A stretch of 25,000 bases of DNA from Glandiceps talaboti (taxonomy: Eukaryota > Hemichordata > Enteropneusta > Spengelidae). Location of the stretch: assembly GCF_964340395.1 (NCBI RefSeq), contig NC_135554.1, positions 3,780,475-3,805,474 of the forward strand. The letters are read 5' to 3'. Both the position numbers and the translations under genes were made by a program. The first letter of the stretch is position 1. Each line of letters opens with the position of its first letter. The notes under the pieces are model-generated. The model worked only from the letters and a program-made list of their open reading frames with translations. It was not told the DNA's origin and searched no databases. Below are positions 1 to 11,100 of the stretch, one piece after another.

Positions 1-889
1 CAATACAGACTCTATACTTTGCATCACCTTGGTTTGAATACAGACTCTATACTTTGCATCACTTTGGTTTGAATGCAGACTCTATACTTGGCATCACCTT
101 GGTTCCAATACAGACTCTATACTTTGCATCACCTTGGTTTGAATACAGACTCTATACTTTGCATCACTTTGGTTTGAATACAGACTCTATACTTGGCATC
201 ACCTTGGTTTGAATGCAGACTCTATACTTGGCATCACCTTGGGTTGAAGGCAGACTCTATACTTGGCATCACCTTGGTTTGAATACAGACTCTATACTTT
301 GCATCACCTTGGTTTGAATACAGACTCTATACTTCGCATCACCTTGGTTTGAATACAGACTCTATACTTGGCATCACCTTGGTTTGAATACAGACTCTAT
401 ACTGGGCATCACCTTGGGTTGAAGGCAGACTCTATACTTGGCATCACCTTGGTTTGAATATAGACTCTATACTTTGCATCACCTTGGGTTGAAGGCAGAC
501 TCTATACTTGGCATCACCTTGGTTTGAATACAGACTCTATACTTTGCATCACCTTGGTTTGAATACAGACTCTATACTTTGCATCACCTTGGTTTGAATA
601 CAGACTCTATACTTGGCATCACCTTGGTTTGAAGGCAGACTCTATACTTGGCATCACCTTGGTTTGAATACAGACTCTATACTTTGCATCACCTTGGTTT
701 GAATACAGACTCTATACTTTGCATCACCTTGGTTTGAATACAGACTCTATACTTGGCATCACCTTGGTTTGAATACAGACTCTATACTTTGCATCACCTT
801 GGGTTGAAGGCAGACTCTATACTTTGCATCACCTTGGTTTGAATACAGACTCTATACTTTGCATCACCTTGGTTGCAATACAGACTCTA

Positions 890-3800
890 TACTTGGCATC
901 ACCTTGGTTTGAATACAGACTCTATACTTGGCATCACCTTGGGTTGAATACAGACTCTATACTTTGCATCACATTGGTTCCAATACAGACTCTATACTTG
1001 GCATCACCTTGGTTTGAATACAGACTCTATACTTGGCATCACCTTGGGTTGAATACAGACTCTATACTTGGCATCACCTTGGTTTGAATACAGACTCTAT
1101 ACTTGGCATCACCTTGGTTTGAATACAGACTCTATACTTGGCATCACCTTGGTTTGAATACAGACTCTATACTTGGCATCACCTTGGGTTGAATACAGAC
1201 TCTATACTTTGTATCACATTGGTTGCAATACAGACTCTATACTTGGCATCACCTTGGTTTGAATACAGACTCTATACTTGGCATCACCTTGGTTTGAATA
1301 CAGACTCTATACTTGGCATCACCTTGGGTTGAAGGCAGACTCTATACTTGGCATCACCTTGGGTTGAATACAGACTCTATACTTTGCATCACCTTGGGTT
1401 GAATACAGAATCTATACTTGGCATCACCTTGGTTTGAATACAGACTCTATACTTTGCATCACCTTGGTTTGAATACAGACTCTATACTTGGCATCACCTT
1501 GGTTTGAATACAGACTCTATACTTGGCATCACCTTGGTTTGAATACAGACTCTATACTTTGCATCACCTTGGTTTGAATACAGACTATATACTTTGCATC
1601 ACCTTGGGTTGAATACAGACTCTATACTTTGCATCACCTTGGTTTGAATACAGACTATATACTTTGCATCACCTTGGGTTGAATACAGACTCTATACTTT
1701 GCATCACCTTGGGTTGAATACAGAATCTATACTTGGCATCACCTTGGCTTGAATACAGAATCTATACTTGGCATCACCTTGGGTTGAATACAGACTCTAT
1801 ACTTGGCATCACCTTGGGTTGAATACAGACTCTATACTTGGCATCACCTTGGTTTGAATACAGACTCTATACTTTGTATCACCTTGGTTTGAATACAGAC
1901 TCTATACTTGACATCACCTTGGTTCCAATACAGACTCTATACTTGGCATCACCTTGGGTTGAAGGCAGACTCTATACTTGGCATCACCTTGGTTTGAATA
2001 CAGACTCTATACTTGGCATCACCTTGGGTTGAATACAGACTCTATACTTTGCATCACATTGGTTCCAATACAGACTCTATACTTGGCATCACCTTGGTTT
2101 GAATACAGACTCTATACTTGGCATCACCTTGGGTTGAATACAGACTCTATACTTGGCATCACCTTGGTTTGAATACAGACTCTATACTTGGCATCACCTT
2201 GGTTTGAATACAGACTCTATACTTGGCATCACCTTGGGTTGAATACAGACTCTATACTTTGCATCACCTTGGTTTGAATACAGACTCTATACTTGGCATC
2301 ACCTTGGTTTGAATACAGACTCTATACTTTGCATCACCTTGGTTTGAATACAGACTCTATACTTGGCATCACCTTGGTTTGAATACAGACTCTATACTTG
2401 GCATCACCTTGGTTTGAATACAGACTCTATACTTTGCATCACCTTGGTTTGAATACAGACTATATACTTTGCATCACCTTGGGTTGAATACAGACTCTAT
2501 ACTTTGCATCACCTTGGTTTGAATACAGACTATATACTTTGCATCACCTTGGGTTGAATACAGACTCTATACTTTGCATCACCTTGGGTTGAATACAGAA
2601 TCTATACTTGGCATCACCTTGGCTTGAATACAGAATCTATACTTGGCATCACCTTGGGTTGAATACAGACTCTATACTTGGCATCACCTTGGGTTGAATA
2701 CAGACTCTATACTTGGCATCACCTTGGTTTGAATACAGACTCTATACTTGGCATCACCTTGGGTTGAATACAGACTCTATACTTTGCATCACATTGGTTC
2801 CAATACAGACTCTATACTTGGCATCACCTTGGTTTGAATACAGACTCTATACTTGGCATCACCTTGGGTTGAATACAGACTCTATACTTGGCATCACCTT
2901 GGTTTGAATACAGACTCTATACTTGGCATCACCTTGGTTTGAATACAGACTCTATACTTGGCATCACCTTGGTTTGAATACAGACTCTATACTTGGCATC
3001 ACCTTGGGTTGAATACAGACTCTATACTTTGTATCACATTGGTTGCAATACAGACTCTATACTTGGCATCACCTTGGTTTGAATACAGACTCTATACTTG
3101 GCATCACCTTGGTTTGAATACAGACTCTATACTTGGCATCACCTTGGGTTGAAGGCAGACTCTATACTTGGCATCACCTTGGGTTGAATACAGACTCTAT
3201 ACTTTGCATCACCTTGGGTTGAATACAGAATCTATACTTGGCATCACCTTGGTTTGAATACAGACTCTATACTTTGCATCACCTTGGTTTGAATACAGAC
3301 TCTATACTTGGCATCACCTTGGTTTGAATACAGACTCTATACTTGGCATCACCTTGGTTTGAATACAGACTCTATACTTTGCATCACCTTGGTTTGAATA
3401 CAGACTATATACTTTGCATCACCTTGGGTTGAATACAGACTCTATACTTTGCATCACCTTGGTTTGAATACAGACTATATACTTTGCATCACCTTGGGTT
3501 GAATACAGACTCTATACTTTGCATCACCTTGGGTTGAATACAGAATCTATACTTGGCATCACCTTGGCTTGAATACAGAATCTATACTTGGTATCACCTT
3601 GGGTTGAATACAGACTCTATACTTGGCATCACCTTGGGTTGAATACAGACTCTATACTTGGCATCACCTTGGTTTGAATACAGACTCTATACTTTGTATC
3701 ACCTTGGTTTGAATACAGACTCTATACTTGACATCACCTTGGTTCCAATACAGACTCTATACTTGGCATCACCTTGGGTTGAAGGCAGACTCTATACTTG

Positions 3801-4570
3801 GCATCACCTTGGTTTGAATACAGACTCTATACTTGGCATCACCTTGTGTTGAATACAGACTCTATACTTTGCATCACATTGGTTCCAATACAGACTCTAT
3901 ACTTGGCATCACCTTGGTTTGAATACAGACTCTATACTTGGCATCACCTTGGGTTGAATACAGACTCTATACTTGGCATCACCTTGGTTTGAATACAGAC
4001 TCTATACTTGGCATCACCTTGGTTTGAATACAGACTCTATACTTGGCATCACCTTGGGTTGAATACAGACTCTATACTTTGCATCACCTTGGTTTGAATA
4101 CAGACTCTATACTTGGCATCACCTTGGTTTGAATACAGACTCTATACTTTGCATCACCTTGGTTTGAATACAGACTCTATACTTGGCATCACCTTGGTTT
4201 GAATACAGACTCTATACTTGGCATCACCTTGGTTTGAATACAGACTCTATACTTTGCATCACCTTGGTTTGAATACAGACTATATACTTTGCATCACCTT
4301 GGGTTGAATACAGACTCTATACTTTGCATCACCTTGGTTTGAATACAGACTATATACTTTGCATCACCTTGGGTTGAATACAGACTCTATACTTTGCATC
4401 ACCTTGGGTTGAATACAGAATCTATACTTGGCATCACCTTGGCTTGAATACAGAATCTATACTTGGCATCACCTTGGGTTGAATACAGACTCTATACTTG
4501 GCATCACCTTGGGTTGAATACAGACTCTATACTTGGCATCACCTTGGTTTGAATACAGACTCTATACTTT
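890..4570. repeat. Higher-order duplication, 1820 bp (52 monomers), in the 35-bp satellite
   Basis: Diagnostic monomer variants recur exactly 1820 bp apart. The GTATCACATTGGTTGCAATA variant is at 1211 and 3031, and the GGCTTGAATA variant is at 1746 and 3566. Line-by-line comparison matches from about 890/2710 to about 2750/4570 with only a few substitutions, for example at 1782/3602 and near 2027/3847. Within each copy there is a sub-spacing of 875 bp (25 monomers): the GGCTT variant lies at 1746, 2621, 3566 and 4441, alternating 875 and 945 bp. This indicates stepwise amplification by unequal exchange of multi-monomer blocks. Confidence 0.9.
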
Positions 4571-5624
4571 GTATCACCTTGGTTTGAATACAGACTCTAT
4601 ACTTGACATCACCTTGGTTCCAATACAGACTCTATACTTGGCATCACCTTGGGTTGAAGGCAGACTCTATACTTGGCATCACCTTGGTTTGAATACAGAC
4701 TCTATAATTGGCATCACCTTGGGTTGAATACAGACTCTATACTTTGCATCACATTGGTTCCAATACAGACTCTATACTTGGCATCACCTTGGTTTGAATA
4801 CAGACTCTATACTTGGCATCACCTTGGGTTGAATACAGACTCTATACTTGGCATCACCTTGGTTTGAATACAGACTCTATACTTGGCATCACCTTGGTTT
4901 GAATACAGACTCTATACTTGGCATCACCTTGGGTTGAATACAGACTCTATACTTTGCATCACCTTGGTTTGAATACAGACTCTATACTTGGCATCACCTT
5001 GGGTTGAATACAGACTCTATACTTTGCATCACCTTGGGTTGAATACAGACTCTATACTTGGCATCACCTTGGGTTGAATACAGACTCTATACTTGGCATC
5101 ACCTTGGTTTGAATACAGACTCTATACTTTGTATCACCTTGGTTTGAATACAGACTCTATACTTGACATCACCTTGGTTCCAATACAGACTCTATACTTG
5201 GCATCACCTTGGTTTGAATACAGACTCTATACTTGGCATCACCTTGGTTTGAATACAGACTCTATACTTGGCATCACCTTGGTTTGAATACAAACTCTAT
5301 ACTTGGCATCACCTTGGTTTGAATACAGACTCTATACTTTGTATCACATTGGTTCCAATACAGACTCTATACCTGGCATCACCTTGGGTTGAATACAGAC
5401 TCTATACTTGGCATCACCTTGGTTTGAATACAGACTCTATACTTTGCATCACCTTGGTTTGAATACAGACTCTATAATTTGCATCACCTTGGTTTGAATA
5501 CAAACTCTATACTTGGCATCACCTTGGTTTGAATACAGACTCTATACTTTGTATCACATTGGTTCCATTACAGACTCTATACTTGGCATCACCTTGGTTT
5601 GAATACAGACTCTATACTTTGCAT

Positions 5625-6955
5625 CACCTTGGTTTGAATACAGACTATATACTTTGCATCACCTTGGGTTGAATACAGACTCTATACTTTGCATCACCTT
5701 GGGTTGAATACAGAATCTATACTTGGCATCACCTTGGTTTGAATACAGACTCTATACTTTGCATCACCTTGGTTTGAATACAGACTGTATATTTGGCATC
5801 ACCTTGGTTTGAATACAGACTCTATACTTGGCATCACCTTGGTTTGAATACAGACTCTATACTTGGCATCACCTTGGGTTGAAGGCAGACTCTATACTTG
5901 GCATCACATTGGTTTGAATACAGAATCTATACTTGGCATCACCTTGGTTTGAATACAGACTCTATACTTGGCATCACCTTGGTTTGAATACAGACTCTAT
6001 ACTTGGCATAACCTTGGTTTGAATGCAGACTCTATACTTGGCATCACCTTGGTTTGAATACAGACTTTATACTTGGCATCACATTGGTTTGAATACAGAC
6101 TCTATACTTGGCATCACCTTGGTTTGAATACAGACTCTATACTTGGCATCACCTTGGTTTGAATACAGACTCTATACTTGGCATCACCTTGGTTTGAATA
6201 CAGACTCTATACTTGGCATCACCTTGGTTTGAATACAGACTCTATACTTGGCATCACCTTGGTTTGAACACAGACTCTATACTTGGCATCACCTTGGTTT
6301 GAATACAGACTATATACTTTGCATCACCTTGGGTTGAATACAGACTCTATACTTTGCATCACCTTGGGTTGAATACAGAATCTATACTTGGCATCACCTT
6401 GGTTTGAATACAGACTCTATACTTTGCATCACCTTGGTTTGAATACAGACTGTATACTTGGCATCACCTTGGTTTGAATACAGACTCTATACTTGGCATC
6501 ACCTTGGTTTGAATACAGACTCTATACTTGGCATCACCTTGGGTTGAAGGCAGACTCTATACTTGGCATCACATTGGTTTGAATACAGAATCTATACTTG
6601 GCATCACCTTGGTTTGAATACAGACTCTATACTTGGCATCACCTTGGTTTGAATACAGACTCTATACTTGGCATAACCTTGGTTTGAATGCAGACTCTAT
6701 ACTTGGCATCACCTTGGTTTGAATACAGACTCTATACTTGGCATCACATTGGTTTGAATACAGACTCTATACTTGGCATCACCTTGGTTTGAATACAGAC
6801 TCTATACTTGGCATCACCTTGGTTTGAATACAGACTCTATACTTGGCATCACCTTGGTTTGAATACAGACTCTATACTTGGCATCACCTTGGTTTGAATA
6901 CAGACTCTATACTTGGCATCACCTTGGTTTGAACACAGACTCTATACTTGGCATC
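5625..6955. repeat. Higher-order tandem duplication, 665 bp (19 monomers)
   Basis: Rare variants recur 665 bp apart: GAAGGCAGAC at 5881/6546, GCATAACCTT at 6006/6671, GGTTTGAACA at 6261/6926 and CAGACTATAT at 5641/6306. The two copies are adjacent. Similarity breaks near 5625 and 6955. It is separate from the 1820-bp block upstream and shows a second amplification centre in the same satellite. Confidence 0.85.
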
Positions 6956-7280
6956 ACCTTGGTTTGAATACAGACTCTATACTTGGCATCACCTTGGTTT
7001 GAATACAGACTCTATACTTGGCATCACCTTGGTTTGAATACAGACTCTATACTTGGCATCATCTTGGTTTGAATACAAACTCTATACTTGGCATCACCTT
7101 GGTTTGAATACAGACTCTATACTTGGCATCACCTTGGTTTGAATACAGACTCTATACTTGGCATCACCTTGGTTTGAATACAGACTCTATACTTGGCATC
7201 ATCTTGGTTTGAATACAGACTCTATACTTGGTATCACCTTGGTTTGAATACAGACTCTATACTTGGCATCACCTTGGTTT

Positions 7281-7978
7281 ATATTCATTTGTATATTCAT
7301 TTTTTTGAGTGACATGATGTTTTCGAGTATCTCTCTTTGGTTTAATATTACAAACTTTAACTAATATTAAGTTGATGCTGATATAAAACCACATTATCAC
7401 CAGATTTAAACTGAATGCCTTCCGTAAGGGCAAGGTCTTTATATTTTCGTTCTACACACAATAATTATTGGAATGCAACAGAACATAAGCAATTAGTTAT
7501 GTTTGATATATGTACCCAATTGAATTGAATTCGAACAGTACATTTTGAAGAAATAGCCTAATTACTAAAAATAGTTAATTATGCAAATGAATCACCAAAA
7601 CTTAACGCTACGTCATCAAACTTTTCAGAACATATTCGATTAGTTATGTTTGAAGTATGTACAAAAGTATCTTGAATCTGAAGTATGCATTTCCAAGATA
7701 TATCCTTATTGCTGAAAATCCTTAATTATGCAAATGACTCAGTAAACTACAAAGTATTACATCAATAAGCTTTATGAGACATGTTCACACTGGTATCATG
7801 AATGTATGTATCAAATTATATAGAACTTGAAGCTTCCACTCTTCATATATGGCCTAATTACTGAAATTAACTAACTATGCAACAGAATCATAAAACTGTA
7901 AGCTATGTTATCAAACTTCATATGACACATGCACTTTGTTAACATCAATGTATGTACCACATTATATTACCGTTACTT
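7281..7978. repeat. AT-rich spacer with diverged ~148-bp tandem repeat
   Basis: This non-satellite spacer separates the two large arrays. It holds diverged copies of a unit containing TTAATTATGCAAATGA: the ATGC anchor occurs at 7473, 7581, 7728 and 7877. The last two spacings are 147 and 149 bp, and the first is 108 bp, consistent with a deletion. AATTAGTTATGTTTGA near 7490 and 7640, and the ATCAAACTT/CATATGACACATG segments, repeat in the same order. I see no reading frame or transposon protein here. Confidence 0.65.
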
Positions 7979-8150
7979 TATCAATCATGACAGTATTGTT
8001 AGTTTACCAGCCAAGACACTATGGTTAGTTTATCAACCAAGACATCATTGTTAGTTTACAAACCAAGACACCATGGTTAGTTTATCAACCAAGACAACAT
8101 CGTTAGTTTACAAACCAAGACACCATGGTTAGTTTATCAACCAAGACAAC
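7979..8150 (-). repeat. 26-bp satellite, inverted leading block
   Basis: About 6.5 units read as GTTAGTTTACCAACCAAGAC-like sequence, the reverse complement of the main array that follows. CCAAGAC anchors at 8011, 8037 and 8063 give a 26-bp period. Units alternate between TTTATCAACC and TTTACAAACC forms and are more diverged than the main array. The block ends at about 8150, only some 20 bp before the first opposite-strand unit at about 8171. Confidence 0.93.
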
Positions 8151-8170
8151 AGTAATGACAATTGACGATA

Positions 8171-11100
8171 TTGTCTTGCTTGGTAAGCTATCATCGTTGT
8201 CTTGGTTGGTTGGTTGGTAAACTCACGATATTGTCTTGGTTGTTAAACTAACGATGATGTTTTGGTTGGCAAACCGTCATCGTGTCTTGATTGGTAAACT
8301 AAAGGTATTGTCTTGGTTGTAAACTTACGATGGTGTCTTAGTTGGTAAACTATCATCGTTGTCTTGGTTGGTAAACTAACGACGTTGTCTTGGTTGGTAA
8401 ACTAACGACGTTGTCTTGGTTGGTAAACTAATGATGGTGTCGTGGTTGACAAATTAACGATGGTGTCTTGGTTGGTAAACTAACGATGTTGTCTTGGTTG
8501 GTAAACTAACCATGGTGTCTTGGTTGGTAAAATGACCATGGTGTCTTGGTTGGTAAACTAACGATGGTGTCTTGGTTGGTAAACTAACGACGTTGTCTTG
8601 GTTGGTAAACTAACGATGATGTCTTGGTTGGTAAATTAACGATGATGTCTTGGTTGGTAAATTAACGATGTTGTCTTGGTTGGTAAACTAACGATGGTGT
8701 CTTGGTTGGTAAACTAACGATGGTGTCTTGGTTGGTAAACTAACGATGGTGTCTTGGTTGGTAAACTAACGATGGTGTCTTGGTTGGTAAACTAACGATG
8801 GTGTCTTGGTTGGTAAACTAACGATGGTGTCTTGGTTGGTAAACTAACCATGGTGTCTTGGTTGGTAAACTAATCATGATGTCTTGGTTGGTAAACTAAC
8901 GATGATGTCTTGGTTGGTAAACTAACCATGGTGTCTTGGTTGGTAAACTAACGATGGTGTCTTGGTTGGTAAACTAACGATGTTGTCTTGGTTGGTAAAC
9001 TAACCATGGTGTCTTGGTTGGTAAACTAACGATGGTGTCTTGGTTGGTAAATTAACCATGGTGTCTTGGTTGGTAAACTAACCATGGTGTCTTGGTTGGT
9101 AAACTAACCATGGTGTCTTGGTTGGTAAACTAACGATGATGTCTTGGTTGGTAAACTAACGATGGTGTCTTGGTTGGTAAATTAAACATGTTGACTTGGT
9201 TGGTAAACTAACCATGGTGTCTTGGTTGGTAAACTAACCATGGTGTCTTGGTTGGTAAACTAACGATGATGTCTTGGTTGGTAAACTAACCATGGTGTCT
9301 TGGTTGGTAAACTAACGATGGTGTCTTGGTTGGTAAACTAACCATGGTGTCTTGGTTGGTAAACTAACCATGGTGTCTTGGTTGGTAAACTAACCATGGT
9401 GTCTTGGTTGGTAAACTAACGATGATGTCTTGGTTGGTAAACTAACGATGGTGTCTTGGTTGGTAAATTAACCATGGTGTCTTGGTTGGTAAACTAACGA
9501 TGATGTCTTGGTTGGTAAACTAACGATGATGTCTTGGTTGGTAAACTAACGATGATGTCTTGGTTGGTAAACTAACGATGATGTCTTGGTTGGTAAACTA
9601 ACGATGATGTCTTGGTTGGTAAACTAACAATGATGTCTTGGTTGGTAAATTAACGATGGTGTCTTGGTTGGTAAACTAACAACGATGTCTTGGTTGGTAA
9701 ACTAACGATGGTGTCTTGGTTGGTAAACTAACGATGATGTCTTGGTTGGTAAACTAACGATGATGTCTTGGTTGGTAAACTAACAATGATGTCTTGGTTG
9801 GTAAATTAACGATGGTGTCTTGGTTGGTAAACTAACAACGATGTCTTGGTTGGTAAACTAACGATGGTGTCTTGGTTGGTAAACTAACCATGGTGTCTTG
9901 GTTGGTAAACTAACGATGATGTCTTGGTTGGTAAACTAACCATGGTGTCTTGGTTGGTAAACTAACGATGGTGTCTTGGTTGGTAAACTAACGATGATGT
10001 CTTGGTTGGTAAACTAACCATGGTGTCTTGGTTGGTAAACTAACCATGGTGTCTTGGTTGGTAAACTAACCATGGTGTCTTGGTTGGTAAATTAAACATG
10101 TTGTCTTGGTTGGTAAACTAACCATGGTGTCTTGGTTGGTAAACTAACCATGGTGTCTTGGTTGGTAAACTAACCATGGTGTCTTGGTTGATAAATTAAC
10201 CACGGTGTCTTGGTTGGTAAACTAACGATGATGTCTTGGTTGGTAAACTAACGATGTTGTCTTGGTTGGTAAACTAACGATGGTGTCTTGGTTGGTAAAC
10301 TAAGGATGATGTCTTGGTTGATAAATTAAACATGGTGTCTTGGTTGGTAAACTAACGATGATGTCTTGGTTGGTAAATTAACGATGATGTCTTGGTTAAT
10401 AAATTAAACATGGTGTCTTGGTTGGTAAACTAACGATGTTGTCTTGGTTGATAAATTAAACATGGTGTCTTGGTTGGTAAACTAACGATGATGTCTTGGT
10501 TGATAAATTAAACATGATGTCTTGGTTGGTAAACTAACGATGATGTCTTGGTTGGTAAACTAACCATGGTGTCTTGGTTGGTAAACTAACGATGGTGTCT
10601 TGGTTGGTAAACTAACGATGATGTCTTGGTTGGTAAACTAACCATGGTGTCTTGGTTGGTAAACTAACGATGATGTCTTGGTTGGTAAACTAACGACGTT
10701 GTCTTGGTTGGTAAACTAACGATGATGTCTTGGTTGGTAAACTAACCATGGTGTCTTGGTTGGTAAATTAACCATGGTGTCTTGGTTGGTAAACTAACGA
10801 TGATGTCTTGGTTGGTAAACTAACGATGTTGTCTTGGTTGGTAAACTAACGATGGTGTCTTGGTTGGTAAACTAAGGATGATGTCTTGGTTGATAAATTA
10901 AACATGGTGTCTTGGTTGGTAAACTAACGATGATGTCTTGGTTGGTAAATTAACGATGATGTCTTGGTTAATAAATTAAACATGGTGTCTTGGTTGGTAA
11001 ACTAACGATGTTGTCTTGGTTGATAAATTAAACATGGTGTCTTGGTTGGTAAACTAACGATGATGTCTTGGTTGATAAATTAAACATGATGTCTTGGTTG

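Larger units (their letters stand above)
1..7280. repeat. 35-bp satellite array (about 208 units)
   Basis: A head-to-tail satellite whose unit contains CAGACTCTATACTTGGCATC followed by ACCTTGGTTTGAATA. The CAGAC anchor occurs at position 6 and again at 7251, which is exactly 207 x 35 bp. Spot checks at 1196, 3191, 4206 and 5886 are all in register, so there is no net indel. Units differ only by substitutions: TTG or TTT before GCATC, GGGTTGAAGG or GGTTTGAATA, and GGTTCCAATA. The array is cut by the left window edge and ends abruptly at 7280. It has open frames of about 64 codons because three units make 105 nt, but these repeat without coding logic and I do not call genes. Confidence 0.98.

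Noticed and set aside
824-5462. Repeated 64-87 codon plus-strand frames in the 35-bp satellite
   Set aside because: They follow from three 35-bp units making 105 nt. The same peptide recurs wherever the variant pattern recurs, with no start context or splice logic.
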